From contig NZ_LDTZ01000019.1 of NCBI RefSeq assembly GCF_001186365.1, forward strand, positions 1-64,000: a stretch of 64,000 bases of DNA. Direction: 5' to 3'. The notes under the pieces are model-generated. The model saw nothing but the letters and a program-made list of their open reading frames with translations, searched no databases and was not told the DNA's origin. Positions 34,111 through 43,932 of this stretch are shown here, one piece after another (position 1 is the first letter of the stretch; every line of letters begins with the position of its first letter). Source of the stretch: Gordonia jacobaea (GTDB lineage: Bacteria > Actinomycetota > Actinomycetes > Mycobacteriales > Mycobacteriaceae). Both the position numbers and the translations under genes were made by a program.

Positions 34111-34935
34111 ATGATCGACGCGTATATCCGCAGTGCATCACCGAGTGTCGGCGACCGCGCCGACGGTGGAAGCTACATCGACATCAACGGGGATCTGCTG
34201 TGGCATTTTCAAGGTGGCGACCCGATGGGTCCGCCCACCGTGCTCCTGCACGGCTCGTTTTCGTCGGCGTCGAGTTGGGGTGCGCAGTTCGGCGACTTCA
34301 CCGACGCGGGCCTTCGCCTGTTCGTACCCGAGCGCAGCGGTCACGGCCACAGCCCCGACTGCCCCGGTCCCTACAGTTTCGCGTCGATGGCCGACCAGGT
34401 CATCGCCTATCTCGAAAATGTCGTGCGCGGCCCCGCGAACATCGTCGGCTGGAGCGACGGTGGCGTCATCGCCCTGATGATCGCGCAACGCCGTCCCGAA
34501 CTCGTGGCCCGGATCGTGACAACGGGTAGCTATGTCAACCGGCACGGACTCACGGTCTCCGCACTGACCGACCGCCTCGACGAGAGCGACGAGAAGGTCG
34601 TCGCGTGCCTTCGGGACTGCTTTCTGCACGACGACGGAGAACACGACGGCGGGGAATCCGACGTCGTCTTCGACAAGACGGTCACCATGCTGCGCTTCGA
34701 GCCGGAATTCGAGAGCACCGACTTCGCGGCGGTGGCTGCCCCGACCCTCGTCATCGCGGCCGACTGCGGCATCGTTCGTATCGAGCACTCCGTCGACCTC
34801 GCGGCGACCCTGCCCAACGGTCGGCTCGCCGTTCTCCCCGGCACCCATATCCTCCCGTTGGAGTCACCGCACCTGTTCAACCCACTGGTGCTGACCTACC
34901 TGGCGTCAGATCCCCCGAGCAGCGTCGAACTCTGA
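34111..34935 (+). CDS. Alpha/beta hydrolase
   Basis: A 274-residue hydrolase. The oxyanion segment is VLLHGSFSSASSWG near residue 46, the nucleophile elbow GWSDGGVIA (Ser near residue 115) matches G-x-S-x-G, the acid Asp is likely in VIAADCGIVRIEH near 218, and the catalytic His is in LPGTHILPLESP near 250. Its substrate is unknown. The start ATG at 34111 follows GGAG. Its last 30 bases overlap the convergent carboxylesterase gene. Confidence 0.85.
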   Translation: MIDAYIRSASPSVGDRADGGSYIDINGDLLWHFQGGDPMGPPTVLLHGSFSSASSWGAQFGDFTDAGLRLFVPERSGHGHSPDCPGPYSFASMADQVIAYLENVVRGPANIVGWSDGGVIALMIAQRRPELVARIVTTGSYVNRHGLTVSALTDRLDESDEKVVACLRDCFLHDDGEHDGGESDVVFDKTVTMLRFEPEFESTDFAAVAAPTLVIAADCGIVRIEHSVDLAATLPNGRLAVLPGTHILPLESPHLFNPLVLTYLASDPPSSVEL

Positions 34936-36501
34936 CTCGATCGGGCCATCGTCGACGATCAGGCCGGTCCCCCGATGCCATGCGAGTCTGCGTTCGCCGT
35001 CGGGATCGGCTTCGACGCGATCGGTCCGGTCGATGACCAGGATCTCGCGGTCGTCCTCGAAGTAGCGCGGCCAGTCGTCGCCGGGGACGCCGGTGCGCGC
35101 GAAGGTTCCCCACCTCGACTGCACGTCGGCGGTCACACGCGCCACGGCACGCCAATCCCCGACGCTCAGCGGCGCTCCGAGAGCCGAGCGGTAGGCACCG
35201 AACACCGCGAACAGTTCGGTCGCGTGCGTCGCTCCGACGCCGAGCTTGCCGAGCACCTTGGTGAAGAAGTCGTAGCGATAGGTATAGGTAGGCGCGACGC
35301 GACTGTGCCCGTCGGCAAAGGCCACCGCTGGCGCCCAGAAGGTCGCGTCGGCCGACAGTCGCAGCCGTTCGCCCGGACCCGCGTAGAGCGCGGAGATCTG
35401 CTCGCGGGCACCCTCGTCCTCGACGCGCAGGAGCATGCGCTCGGCGTCGGGAAGCATGTTCCACAGCTTCTCGAAGAGTTTGCCCTCGTCCCGGTTACCG
35501 CCGACGATCAGCGGAACCGGGTGTGTTTCGCCTGCTCGCGCCGCGTCGACCGGTAGTTTCGGCAGCAGCGCGCTGCCCGCGACGGGCGCGAACGGTACCG
35601 GTTCCGGGGTCTGCGCCCTGGCGGCGAAGCGCATCAGCCGATTGCTCGCCCGGAAGATCTGCTCGGGGCTCGCTCCGTCGAGGAGTTCACGCGCGGTGAC
35701 GGGGTCGATCGGCTCTTCGCGATCGTCGGGGTCTCCGGTGCGACGCTCCGGGTCACGCAGCAGGCGCAGGAACTCGTCGGCGAACGTTGTCGCGCTCGGC
35801 TTGCTCACGACGAGTTCGGGCGCGGGACTCTCGGCGATCGCGCGCGCGAACAAACCCTTGGCTTCCGGCGTCGCGAGCAGCGTCAAGACCGCCGATCCGC
35901 CCGCACTCTCGCCGAACACCGTCGTGTTGTCCGGGTCGCCGCCGAATGCCGCGATGTTGCGCTGTACCCAGCGAAGCGCGGCGAGCATGTCCGACAGTCC
36001 CGGGTTCTCGTCGAAGGTGCGTTCCGGCGTCGAATAGTCACTGAAATCGAGCATTCCGAATGCCCCGAAGCGGTACTGCACAGTCACGACGACGACGTCC
36101 TGCGCGCGTGCGAGCGCCGCGCCGTCGTACAGCGGCGTCGCCGCGGTACCGAGGATGTATGCGCCGCCGTGGATGAAGACCATCACCGGGCGCGGCGTCG
36201 ACGACTGCTCCTCGGGAGAGAAGACGTTGAGCGTCAGGCAGTCTTCGCTGGTCGGTACGTAGCGCCCCGGACCCGTCGCCGTGAATCGACGCTCCTGGAT
36301 GGCGGCGTTGCCGAATGCCGTGCAGTCGCGAACACCCGGCCACGGCGCCACCGGCTGTGCGTCGCGAAAACGGCCCTCACCGACGGGCGGAGCCGCGAAC
36401 GGAATGCCCTTCCAACTTATGGTGCCGCGTCGGGCGCGTCTTCCCCTGAGACCCCCGACAAGCCCGTCGGTCGTGGTCACGATGGTGTCGATCAGCGTCA
36501 T
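34906..36501 (-). CDS. Type B carboxylesterase
   Basis: A 531-residue esterase of the carboxylesterase/lipase B family. The early block GIPFAAPPVGEGRF near residue 32, the Cys of EDCLTLNVFSPE near 87, the oxyanion motif VFIHGGAYILGTA near 107 and the nucleophile FGESAGGSAVLTLLA (Ser near residue 194) are all present. The catalytic acid is probably in NRDEGKLFE near 333. There is no signal peptide, so it is cytosolic. TAGGTT lies six bases before its ATG (36508-36513), suggesting a leaderless transcript. Confidence 0.92.
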   Translation of the reverse strand: MTLIDTIVTTTDGLVGGLRGRRARRGTISWKGIPFAAPPVGEGRFRDAQPVAPWPGVRDCTAFGNAAIQERRFTATGPGRYVPTSEDCLTLNVFSPEEQSSTPRPVMVFIHGGAYILGTAATPLYDGAALARAQDVVVVTVQYRFGAFGMLDFSDYSTPERTFDENPGLSDMLAALRWVQRNIAAFGGDPDNTTVFGESAGGSAVLTLLATPEAKGLFARAIAESPAPELVVSKPSATTFADEFLRLLRDPERRTGDPDDREEPIDPVTARELLDGASPEQIFRASNRLMRFAARAQTPEPVPFAPVAGSALLPKLPVDAARAGETHPVPLIVGGNRDEGKLFEKLWNMLPDAERMLLRVEDEGAREQISALYAGPGERLRLSADATFWAPAVAFADGHSRVAPTYTYRYDFFTKVLGKLGVGATHATELFAVFGAYRSALGAPLSVGDWRAVARVTADVQSRWGTFARTGVPGDDWPRYFEDDREILVIDRTDRVEADPDGERRLAWHRGTGLIVDDGPIESEFDAARGI

Positions 36502-36507
36502 TGCCTC

Positions 36508-36513
36508 AACCTA
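36508..36513 (-). promoter_or_regulatory. -10 box TAGGTT, leaderless promoter of the carboxylesterase
   Basis: TAGGTT ends six bases before the ATG at 36501. Confidence 0.45.
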
Positions 36514-36568
36514 ACGAACGTCGGGCGACCACGGTCACACAGGTCCGATGGGACGCCTGTCGGCAGAG

Positions 36569-37522
36569 CTACTGCTGACGACGCTGGCGCGCGAACTCGG
36601 CGAGCACCACGCCCGCGGCGACCGACGCGTTGAGGCTTTCGACGTCACCTGCCATCGGGATCGAGAGGATCGAATCGCACGTCTCGCGCACGAGCCGCGA
36701 CAACCCTTTGCCCTCCGATCCGACGACGATCACGGTCGGCCCGGTGCCGTCGTAGTCGTCGAGCGTCACGTCGCCCTCGGTGTCGAGGCCGACGATCTGC
36801 GCGCCGGTCTCCGCCCACTCCTTGAGCGTGCGGGTCAGGTTCGGTGCCTGCGCGACCGGTAGGCGCGCGGCTGCGCCGGCACTGGTCCGCCACGCCACCG
36901 CGGTGACACTCGCGCTGCGGCGCGCCGGGATCACCACGCCGTGCCCACCGAAGGCGGCGACCGAGCGGATCACCGCGCCGAGATTGCGCGGGTCGGTGAT
37001 GTTGTCGAGCGCCACCAGCAGCGGCGGGGTGCCCGACTCCATGGCGTCGCGCATCAGGTCGTCTGGATGTGCGTACTGGTACTCGGGCACCTGCAGTGCG
37101 ACACCCTGATGCAGTCCGTTCGCCGACATGCGGTCGAGTTCCGGCTTGCCGACCTCGAGGATCGCGATGCCCTTGTCCGCCGCGAGTTTCACCGATTCGG
37201 CGACGCGGTCGTCCGGTTCGCTGTTGACCGCGATGTAGAGGGCCGTCGCGGGAACGCCCGCGCGCAGACACTCCAGCACCGGGTTGCGGCCGAGCACGTA
37301 CTCCGGACCGTCGTCTTTGCGACGCGGATTCGGCCGTCCCGCAACGCTTTTCCCGGTAGCCTTCGCCTTCTTGTGCGCGGCATGGTAGGGACGGTCGACG
37401 GCCTTGGGTGTCGCGCCACGGCCTTCGAGTCCGCGTCGACGCTGCCCACCGGAGCCGACGGTCTGCCCCTTCTTACTGCCCGATTTGCGCACTGCGCCAC
37501 GGCGTTTGGAGTTTCCGGCCAT
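36569..37522 (-). CDS. rlmB: 23S rRNA 2'-O-methyltransferase RlmB (TrmH family)
   Basis: A SPOUT-class methyltransferase expected to methylate the ribose of G2251 in 23S rRNA. The first ~70 residues are a basic, disordered extension ([20 protein letters not shown]). The substrate-binding domain begins [15 protein letters not shown] near residue 75. The trefoil-knot motifs are [19 protein letters not shown] near residue 168, [19 protein letters not shown] near 265 and [20 protein letters not shown] near 290. It is the Rv3579c equivalent, followed by cysS as in mycobacteria. Confidence 0.93.
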   Translation of the reverse strand: MAGNSKRRGAVRKSGSKKGQTVGSGGQRRRGLEGRGATPKAVDRPYHAAHKKAKATGKSVAGRPNPRRKDDGPEYVLGRNPVLECLRAGVPATALYIAVNSEPDDRVAESVKLAADKGIAILEVGKPELDRMSANGLHQGVALQVPEYQYAHPDDLMRDAMESGTPPLLVALDNITDPRNLGAVIRSVAAFGGHGVVIPARRSASVTAVAWRTSAGAAARLPVAQAPNLTRTLKEWAETGAQIVGLDTEGDVTLDDYDGTGPTVIVVGSEGKGLSRLVRETCDSILSIPMAGDVESLNASVAAGVVLAEFARQRRQQ

Positions 37523-37549
37523 CGTTGTCGTCCCGTCCGCTTGAATTGC

Positions 37550-38938
37550 TTACTTGCCCTTGAGCGCCCAGGTGGGGCCGTCGGGAGTGTCGGTGACCTC
37601 GATACCGGCCTCCGACATGCGATCTCGCACAGCGTCGGCCGTCGCCCAGTCCTTGTCGGCACGCGCCTGTGCGCGCCGACCGAGTTCCGCATGCACCAGT
37701 ACATCGAGCGCCGACATCGCATCGGTCTCGTCGGAACCTTCCAACCAATGCTCGTCGAGAGGGTCGACGCCGAGCACATCCATCATCGCGCGGACGGATT
37801 CGGCGGCGGCAACAGCCGCGGCACCGTCGCCCGCCTCGAGAGCGGTGTTGCCCTCGCGCACGACGTTGTGGATCGTCGCCAACGCGGCGGGCACGCCGAG
37901 ATCGTCGTCGAGCGCCGCGGCGAAGTCGGGATGCACCTGCCCCACGGCGACCTGGCCCACGCGCGAAACAACCCGTCCCACAAAGGATTCGATACGCCGA
38001 TATCCCGCAGCAGCCTCGGTGAGCGCGCCGTCGGAGTACTCGAGCATCGACCGGTAGTGCGCACTACCGAGGTAATAGCGCAGTTCGACGGCCCGCACCC
38101 GCTGCAGCATCGCCGGGATCGCCACGACGTTGCCGAGCGACTTGCTCATCTTCTCGCCACCCATGGTGACCCAGCCGTTGTGCAGCCAGTACCGAGCGAA
38201 CGGGTCGCCTGCGCCATGCGCCTGCGCGATCTCGTTCTCGTGGTGAGGGAAGATCAAATCCATTCCACCGCAATGGATGTCGAACTCAGGTCCGAGCAAC
38301 GACGTCGCCATCGCCGAGCATTCGAGATGCCAGCCGGGCCGGCCAGGACCCCACGGCGTCGGCCACGACGGCTCGCCCGGTTTCGCGGCCTTCCATAGGG
38401 TGAAGTCCTGCGGGTTGCGTTTGCCGGTGCCCGCACTCTCGCCCTGATGCATGTCGTCGAGCTTCTGCCCCGACAGCGCACCGTAATCGGGGAGGCTGCG
38501 GACGTCGAAGTAGACGTTGCCGTCCGAGGCGTAGGCATGTCCGCGCGCGATGAGTCGCTCCATGTACTCGACCATCTGCGTCACGAAACCGGTCGCACGC
38601 GGTTCGGCCGACGGCGGTTGCACGCCGAGCGCGTCATACGCCTTCGAGAACTCGCGCTCGTGCGTCGCGGCCCACTCCCACCAGGGCCGCTCCGCTTCGG
38701 CGGCCTTGCGCAGGATCTTGTCGTCGATGTCGGTGACGTTGCGGACGAACAGGACGTCGTCGCCCTTGTACTCCAGCCAGCGGCGCAGTACGTCGAACGC
38801 GATGCCGCTGCGCACATGACCGATGTGGGGAACGCCCTGCACGGTTGCGCCACACAGATAGATCGTCACTCGGCCGGGGTGCAGCGGCACGAAGTCGCGC
38901 ACCTCTCGAGCAGCGGTGTCATGTAGGCGCAAGGTCAC
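37550..38938 (-). CDS. cysS: Cysteinyl-tRNA synthetase
   Basis: Charges tRNA-Cys. It is a class I synthetase of 462 residues. The HIGH motif is in [16 protein letters not shown] near residue 35 and the zinc-site Cys residues are at GATVQG-side Cys29, HLECSAM and the His pair in [20 protein letters not shown] occurs in [13 protein letters not shown] near residue 265. The C-terminal DALR-like helices and short anticodon domain end the protein. It lies 27 bases before rlmB and 11 bases after ispF in transcription order, matching the Rv3580c context. Confidence 0.97.
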   Translation of the reverse strand: MTLRLHDTAAREVRDFVPLHPGRVTIYLCGATVQGVPHIGHVRSGIAFDVLRRWLEYKGDDVLFVRNVTDIDDKILRKAAEAERPWWEWAATHEREFSKAYDALGVQPPSAEPRATGFVTQMVEYMERLIARGHAYASDGNVYFDVRSLPDYGALSGQKLDDMHQGESAGTGKRNPQDFTLWKAAKPGEPSWPTPWGPGRPGWHLECSAMATSLLGPEFDIHCGGMDLIFPHHENEIAQAHGAGDPFARYWLHNGWVTMGGEKMSKSLGNVVAIPAMLQRVRAVELRYYLGSAHYRSMLEYSDGALTEAAAGYRRIESFVGRVVSRVGQVAVGQVHPDFAAALDDDLGVPAALATIHNVVREGNTALEAGDGAAAVAAAESVRAMMDVLGVDPLDEHWLEGSDETDAMSALDVLVHAELGRRAQARADKDWATADAVRDRMSEAGIEVTDTPDGPTWALKGK

Positions 38939-38949
38939 GACGTGCGATT

Positions 38950-39435
38950 CTACCGGTCGCCCGGCGTCGGACCCGCCTCGGTCACCAGCGCCGTCGCCAC
39001 TGCGGCCACACCCTCGCCGCGGCCGGTCATACCGAGGCCGTCGGTTGTCGTCGCCGAGACCGAGACCGGAGCACCGAGCGCGTCACCGAGAACCTGCTGC
39101 GCCTCCACACGGCGCGGACCGATCTTGGGTGTGTTCCCGATCACCTGAACCGCGGCGTTGACCACGACCAACCCGTCGTCGGCAAGGAGTTGCGACACGT
39201 GCGCGAGCATCGTCACGCCCGATACCCCGTCCCATTCGGGCCTTCCGGTCCCGAACACCGAGCCGAGGTCGCCGAGACCTGCAGCCGACAGCACGGCGTC
39301 GCACAGTGCGTGCGCGCCGACGTCGCCGTCGGAATGCCCCGCACATCCGGGCGTGTCGGGAAAGAAGAGCCCGACCATCCAACACGGAGCGGCCGGGTCG
39401 AGTGCATGTGCGTCGGTACCGATGCCGACTCTCAT
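38950..39435 (-). CDS. ispF: 2-C-methyl-D-erythritol 2,4-cyclodiphosphate synthase
   Basis: The fifth step of the MEP isoprenoid pathway, forming the cyclodiphosphate. At 161 residues it has normal length. The metal ligands are in IGTDAHALD near residue 6-14 and in [20 protein letters not shown] near residue 37. The conserved turn LGDLGSVFG follows near residue 60. The ATG at 39435 starts at the family's usual N-terminus ([10 protein letters not shown]); the longer reading to 39657 overlaps ispD and is rejected. Confidence 0.96.
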   Translation of the reverse strand: MRVGIGTDAHALDPAAPCWMVGLFFPDTPGCAGHSDGDVGAHALCDAVLSAAGLGDLGSVFGTGRPEWDGVSGVTMLAHVSQLLADDGLVVVNAAVQVIGNTPKIGPRRVEAQQVLGDALGAPVSVSATTTDGLGMTGRGEGVAAVATALVTEAGPTPGDR

Positions 39436-39499
39436 CGAGTTGCTCCTGAAGTCATCGGGCGTCGTTTCATCAGGCACCGTCTTGTCACCGTGCGCTGCG

Positions 39500-40195
39500 T
39501 CATCGTGCGACCTCTTGCACCAGATCACGGGCGATGCGGAGGTCCCACGGCGTGGTGATCTTGAAGGCCAGCGGGTCGCCCGCGACGACGTGGACGTCGA
39601 TACCGATGCGCTCGGCGAGTCCGGCGTCGTCTGTGGCAAGGCCGGAGTCGTCTGCATGCGCCGCGATCAGCGCGTCGCGGGTGAAACCCTGCGGCGTCTG
39701 GATGGCGCGGAGTGGTTCGCGATCGACGGTGTCGAGCACCCGGCCAGAACCGTCGACGCGTTTGAGTGTGTCGGCCACCGGCAGGCCGGGCACCACAGCG
39801 CGATGTCCGGCAAGCACGGCGTCGACGACTGCGCGGAAGACGCGGGGAGGTGTGAACGGGCGCGCGGCGTCGTGCACGAGCACGATGTCGGCGTTGCCAC
39901 TCACCGCGATACCGGCACGCACCGATTCGGAACGGTGAGCACCACCGGCCACAACGACGGCCGACGGAACGAGTGCAGCAGCGTGCTCGACGAGATCAGC
40001 GGGAACGACGACGACGACCTCGGCGTTGATGTCAGCGTCGAGGACACCATGGACACAACGCTCGAGAATCGTCGATCCGCCGAGGTCGACGAATGCCTTG
40101 GGCTGGTCGAGTCCGAGTCGGGTACCCGATCCAGCTGCAGGGATGATGACGCTGGTCAACGGTCCGCCGGGTGTCGGCTTGGTCCCTTGGGCCAC
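39500..40195 (-). CDS. ispD: 2-C-methyl-D-erythritol 4-phosphate cytidylyltransferase
   Basis: The third step of the MEP pathway, joining CTP to methylerythritol phosphate. The CTP-binding loop is [20 protein letters not shown] near residue 17. [13 protein letters not shown] near residue 105 carries the conserved Asp and Arg, and [14 protein letters not shown] is near 160. The 231-residue length is standard. It sits between carD and ispF, with separate (not fused) ispD and ispF. Confidence 0.96.
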   Translation of the reverse strand: MAQGTKPTPGGPLTSVIIPAAGSGTRLGLDQPKAFVDLGGSTILERCVHGVLDADINAEVVVVVPADLVEHAAALVPSAVVVAGGAHRSESVRAGIAVSGNADIVLVHDAARPFTPPRVFRAVVDAVLAGHRAVVPGLPVADTLKRVDGSGRVLDTVDREPLRAIQTPQGFTRDALIAAHADDSGLATDDAGLAERIGIDVHVVAGDPLAFKITTPWDLRIARDLVQEVAR

Positions 40196-40217
40196 GTCTA
40201 TCAGTAGCCGGTCAGCG

Positions 40218-40706
40218 TCAAGACGCCGCGGCCAGCACCTCGTCGAGGATGCTGGTGGCCCTCTCGTCGTTGGTGTTCTGTGCGAGCGAGAGCTCGTCGA
40301 CCAGTACGCGACGAGCGCGGGTCAGCATGCGCTTCTCGCCTGCGGACAAGCCACGATCCTGCTCGCGGCGCCACAGGTCGCGCACAATCTCGGCGACCTT
40401 GATGATGTCGCCGGAGATCAGCTTCTCCTGGTTGGCCTTGAAACGTCGGGCCCAGTTGGTGGGCTCCTCGGTGTGGGGTGCCCGCAGCACCTGGAACACC
40501 TGGTCGAGTCCCTCTTGACCGACGACGTCTCGGACGCCGACATACTCGAGCTTTGTCGAGGGAATCTGGACTGTCATATCACCATCGGCAACCTTCAGAA
40601 CGAGGTATTCGATCTGCTCACCTTTGATGGTCCGGGTAACGATGTCTTCGACCCGGGCAGCACCGTGATGGGGGTAGACAACGGTGTCGCCAACTTTGAA
40701 ATTCAA
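40218..40706 (-). CDS. carD: RNA polymerase-binding transcription factor CarD
   Basis: An essential regulator that stabilises promoter open complexes by binding the RNA polymerase beta subunit and upstream fork DNA. The 162-residue protein begins with the Tudor-like RNAP-binding domain ([20 protein letters not shown]) and continues into the helical DNA-binding domain, which keeps [18 protein letters not shown] including the fork-wedge Trp. The start codon is TTG at 40706 because the reading [10 protein letters not shown] aligns with the family start and an AAGGGG site lies about ten bases upstream. Confidence 0.96.
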   Translation of the reverse strand: MNFKVGDTVVYPHHGAARVEDIVTRTIKGEQIEYLVLKVADGDMTVQIPSTKLEYVGVRDVVGQEGLDQVFQVLRAPHTEEPTNWARRFKANQEKLISGDIIKVAEIVRDLWRREQDRGLSAGEKRMLTRARRVLVDELSLAQNTNDERATSILDEVLAAAS

Positions 40707-41059
40707 TGTTCCGTGCCCCTTTCGAGTAGGCCCAGTCTAGCACGGGGGTCATTTGGGTCACATCCAACGGTGCAGGTCAAGGCACTACTGCGTGGTCGCA
40801 GACCCTCGAGTTTCACCGTTGCAGCAGGTGAGCGGGTAAGGCCGTAACAGCCTCGGCGACAACGCGCAAGAGCTCGCTCCACAGGCCTCTGCGAGACCGA
40901 TTTCGACGGCCCGCCCACCCGCGTTCGAGAAGCGCGAGATCCGGCTCGCAGATACCAATCCGGTACCCCGTCGGGCTTTTGGCACGCCCGCCCACTACGC
41001 TGCGTAGTGCAGGGTTCGCGCCAAGCGATTTCGGCCTTTCGATTACCTGGGAGGAACGG
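40707..41059. other. 353-base divergent intergenic region between carD and the lpqE-like gene
   Basis: I see no open reading frame worth calling. It holds the carD promoter at its left edge (40734-40761), and near the right edge a 17-base palindrome CACTACG-CTG-CGTAGTG (40993-41009). The palindrome contains TACGCT (40996-41001), a possible -10 for the lpqE-like gene, so it could be an operator or a 5' hairpin. The middle, 40770-40990, shows nothing recognisable. Confidence 0.5.
40734..40761 (-). promoter_or_regulatory. Likely carD promoter
   Basis: Minus-strand GTGACC (40756-40761), a 16-base spacer and TAGACT (40734-40739) form a plausible sigma-A promoter. It would give a leader of about 20 bases containing the AAGGGG ribosome binding site. 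Confidence 0.45.
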
Positions 41060-41767
41060 GTGTCTGTGTCATCGCAGAATGAGGCAACTCGGAGTGGGAC
41101 AACTCGGAGTGGGTCGAGCCATCCGACTCGTCGTGTGCGTCGGTTCGCCGAAGCCACAGCCATCGCAGCAGTCGGAATCGCGATCGCGTTCGGGACGACC
41201 GGCTGCGGTGCCGGACAGATCTCGCAGACCGCGAACCAGCTGCCCGCCGTCAACGGCAACAATGCCAACCTCGGCAGCATCGAGCTGCGCGACGTGCAGA
41301 TCATCTACCCCACGCAGAACGCGGCGTCGGTCTTCGACAACGGCGGCCCGTTCCAGCTGTCCTGGGTGATCGCCAACCAGAGCGAGATCGACACCTACCG
41401 CCTCACGGGCGTGACAGCCGAGAAGGGCACGGTCACCCTCAAGGACCGTTACGACCTCGAACCCGGCAAGGCCCTGCGCGCAGGCGAGCCCGCGGCCCTC
41501 ATCAAGGATTCGAGCATCACCGACGAGAAGCGCATGTCGGCGACCCTCGACGGCACTGGGAAGTCCGTCGCTGTCGGGCTGACCACCAAGCTGACCTTCA
41601 CCTTCGAGAAGGTCGGCCCCAACGGCGCCACCTCTCCGGTCGGCTCGGTCACCGTCGACACCCCCGTCGACTCCGGCACGCTGCTCACCCGCCAGGACAA
41701 GGTCCGCGAGGGCGAGGCACCTGCCGACGAGCACGGCGAAGAAGCGCCGAACGTCCTGCCCAACTGA
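41060..41767 (+). CDS. LpqE-like lipoprotein
   Basis: A 235-residue exported lipoprotein equivalent to mycobacterial LpqE (Rv3584), which lies in the same place between carD and radA. The signal peptide is unusually long, with a polar ~30-residue start, and ends FGTTGC with the lipidated Cys. The mature part is beta-rich (SIELRDVQIIYPTQNAASVF near residue 70) and ends in an acidic tail. I chose the GTG at 41060 because GGGAGGAACG precedes it at good spacing. Its function is unknown. Confidence 0.82.
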   Translation: MSVSSQNEATRSGTTRSGSSHPTRRVRRFAEATAIAAVGIAIAFGTTGCGAGQISQTANQLPAVNGNNANLGSIELRDVQIIYPTQNAASVFDNGGPFQLSWVIANQSEIDTYRLTGVTAEKGTVTLKDRYDLEPGKALRAGEPAALIKDSSITDEKRMSATLDGTGKSVAVGLTTKLTFTFEKVGPNGATSPVGSVTVDTPVDSGTLLTRQDKVREGEAPADEHGEEAPNVLPN

Positions 41768-41806
41768 CTTCTCGCGCAGCCTCTCGCGGTGTGACCCCGG
41801 TTTACG

Positions 41807-41862
41807 CTCACCCGCTTCCTTCCGGCTTATTGAATTCAATGAGCCGGAAGGAAATGGGTGAG
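41807..41862. terminator. 56-base stem-loop between the lpqE-like gene and radA
   Basis: Two 28-base arms (41807-41834, 41835-41862) pair with only three mismatches and meet at GAATTC, so the hairpin has almost no loop. It lies 40 bases past the lpqE-like stop and 74 bases before radA. It is probably a strong terminator, though it has no T-run. Confidence 0.65.
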
Positions 41863-41922
41863 CCTCATGGCCCCTCCCGACACGTCCCGGTAGCCATGCC
41901 GAGAAGTGTCGGTGGCCTGACC

Positions 41923-41928
41923 TAGGCT
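41923..41928 (+). promoter_or_regulatory. -10 box TAGGCT, leaderless promoter of radA
   Basis: TAGGCT ends seven bases before the GTG at 41936. Confidence 0.5.
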
Positions 41929-41935
41929 CGGATTC

Positions 41936-43315
41936 GTGGCAAAACCCAAGTCGACGTTCCGCTGTTCCGCGTGCGGCCATACCGTCGCGAAGTGGGTGGG
42001 GCGCTGTCCCGAGTGCGGCGAGTGGGGCACCGTCGACGAGGTGGCCTCGCTCCCCGCAGCGACCGCCGCACACAGCGCGGTCGCGCCGTCGAGTCCAGCC
42101 GTTCCGATCACCCAGGTCGACGCCGCGTCGTCGAACGCAATCCCAACGGGCATAGCCGAATTCGACCGTGTCCTCGGACGCGGCGTCGTACCGGGATCGG
42201 TCATCCTGCTGGCTGGCGAGCCGGGCGTCGGAAAGTCGACGCTGCTCCTCGAGACGGTCAAACATTGGGCACGCGGCGGGCGCATCGCGCTGTACCTCAC
42301 CGGCGAGGAGTCGGCAGGGCAGGTCCGGTTGCGCGCCGAACGTACCGACGCCGTCCACGAAAACGTCTATCTCGCAGCCGAAACCGACCTCGCCACGGTC
42401 CTCGGCCACGTCGACGCCGTGCGCCCGACACTCCTCGTGATCGACTCGGTGCAGACCATGGTCGCCACCGGAACCGACGGCGTGACGGGTGGCGTCACCC
42501 AGATCAGGGCTGTCACCACAGCGCTCGTCTCGCTCGCCAAGAACCGCGGGATCGCGGTCATTCTCGTCGGGCACGTCACCAAGGACGGCAACGTCGCCGG
42601 ACCGCGCTCACTCGAGCATCTCGTCGACGTCGTGCTGTCGTTCGAGGGCGACCGCCACACGTCGTTGCGCATGGTGCGCGGCATCAAGAACCGGTTCGGC
42701 TCCGCAGACGAGGTCGGCTGCTTCGAGCAGCGCTCCGACGGCATCCATCAGGTCACCGACCCGTCGGGAATCTTTGTGCACCAACACGATTCGGACGTGA
42801 GCGGATCGTCGTCGATCGTCGCGATGGACGGCAAGCGCGCGCTTGTCGGCGAGATCCAGGCTCTGCTCGCCGAGTCCAAGATGGCCAATCCGCGTCGTGC
42901 GGTGTCCGGCCTGGACTCGGCACGCTCCGCGATGGTCCTCGCCGTGCTGCAGGGTCGGGCAGGGTTGCCGCTCGGCGAGAAGGAGATCTATCTGTCGACG
43001 GTCGGCGGGATGAAGGTCACCGAGCCAGCCGCCGATCTCGGCATCGCGCTCGCGGTGAACTCCTTCGTCACGAACAAGCCGACGCCGCGCACCACCGTCG
43101 CGATCGGCGAGGTCGGCCTGGCCGGAGAGGTGCGTCGGGTCTCGGCTGTCGGACGTCGGGTCGCCGAAGCCAAGCGGTTGGGCTTCACGCACGCGATCAT
43201 CCCCGCGGGCTCCGACGATCCGCTACCCAAAGGCATCCGGGTCACTCGTGTGTCGGGGATTTCCGACGCCATCCGCGCGGTCACGATCAGAGACGTGTCG
43301 CGCGCACCGTTCTGA
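41936..43315 (+). CDS. radA: DNA repair protein RadA
   Basis: A RecA-related branch-migration helicase of 459 residues used in recombination repair. An N-terminal zinc finger (CSACGHTVAKWVGRCPECGE, residues ~10-29) precedes the ATPase core with Walker A GEPGVGKSTLLLE near residue 96 and the RadA-specific KNRFGS motif near residue 255. The C-terminal Lon protease-like domain contains ILSTVGG-like and IALAVNSF segments and is not expected to be proteolytic. GTG start at 41936 with a leaderless promoter. Confidence 0.96.
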   Translation: MAKPKSTFRCSACGHTVAKWVGRCPECGEWGTVDEVASLPAATAAHSAVAPSSPAVPITQVDAASSNAIPTGIAEFDRVLGRGVVPGSVILLAGEPGVGKSTLLLETVKHWARGGRIALYLTGEESAGQVRLRAERTDAVHENVYLAAETDLATVLGHVDAVRPTLLVIDSVQTMVATGTDGVTGGVTQIRAVTTALVSLAKNRGIAVILVGHVTKDGNVAGPRSLEHLVDVVLSFEGDRHTSLRMVRGIKNRFGSADEVGCFEQRSDGIHQVTDPSGIFVHQHDSDVSGSSSIVAMDGKRALVGEIQALLAESKMANPRRAVSGLDSARSAMVLAVLQGRAGLPLGEKEIYLSTVGGMKVTEPAADLGIALAVNSFVTNKPTPRTTVAIGEVGLAGEVRRVSAVGRRVAEAKRLGFTHAIIPAGSDDPLPKGIRVTRVSGISDAIRAVTIRDVSRAPF

Positions 43316-43318
43316 CGC

Positions 43319-43867
43319 TCACGGACGCGACATGCGCTGCTTGTACTCGTCGGCCATCGCGCTGTTCTCGACGTGCTCGGCGAAGTGCTGCCGCGCATCG
43401 ATGGTGACAAAGATGCTGTGGCCGACGACGACCGGCTGCGAGGGGTCGCCGAGATGGCCGACGGCCTCGACATAGACCTTGCGCCGCTGCCTGCCGAGGA
43501 TGTCGGCCCGCAGGTGCAGCGTCGAGCCGATCGGCACCGGGGCGACGAAGTCGACCTCGAGGTGCACCGTGACGGCCGACGGTCCGACCAGCAGCGGAAC
43601 GGTCCCCATCACCTCGTCCATCGCGGTCGACAGGATGCCTCCGTGAATGACGCCGGGGCCGCCCTCGAATCGGGACTCCACCAGCATCGACGTCTCGACG
43701 GCGAACCCGTCTGCCGCGCGTACCTCCAGGTGCAGTCCCTGTGCCGACTCGGCGCCACAGCCGAAGCACAGCGGATTATGCATGCGGATCGCCTCCCCCG
43801 GCGCAGCCGCTTTGGGGTGGCGTTGCAGCGGGTCGAGGTCGGTGGGCACCACGAAGTCACGTTTCAC
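43319..43867 (-). CDS. PaaI-type hot-dog thioesterase
   Basis: A 182-residue acyl-CoA thioesterase-fold protein. The catalytic segment FEGGPGVIHGGILSTAMDEV near residue 75 carries the conserved H-G-G and the downstream Glu/Asp. A CFGCGAES motif near residue 35 is typical of a subgroup of actinobacterial PaaI-like proteins. The GTG at 43867 has TAGGGT eight bases upstream (43876-43881). It is placed between radA and disA, which are neighbours in mycobacteria, and its own substrate is unknown. Confidence 0.8.
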   Translation of the reverse strand: MKRDFVVPTDLDPLQRHPKAAAPGEAIRMHNPLCFGCGAESAQGLHLEVRAADGFAVETSMLVESRFEGGPGVIHGGILSTAMDEVMGTVPLLVGPSAVTVHLEVDFVAPVPIGSTLHLRADILGRQRRKVYVEAVGHLGDPSQPVVVGHSIFVTIDARQHFAEHVENSAMADEYKQRMSRP

Positions 43868-43875
43868 GTGCCGTT

Positions 43876-43881
43876 ACCCTA
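43876..43881 (-). promoter_or_regulatory. -10 box TAGGGT upstream of the PaaI-like thioesterase
   Basis: TAGGGT on the minus strand ends eight bases before the GTG at 43867, consistent with a leaderless or nearly leaderless message. Confidence 0.4.
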
Positions 43882-43932
43882 GTCTGCGACGGACCGTGAG
43901 CTTCTCGCGGCCGCGAGAAGGGAACGCAAGCC

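Noticed and set aside
41069..42574. 501-residue minus-strand frame across the lpqE-like gene and radA
   Set aside because: It runs through the 56-base hairpin and the radA zinc finger; clearly a shadow.
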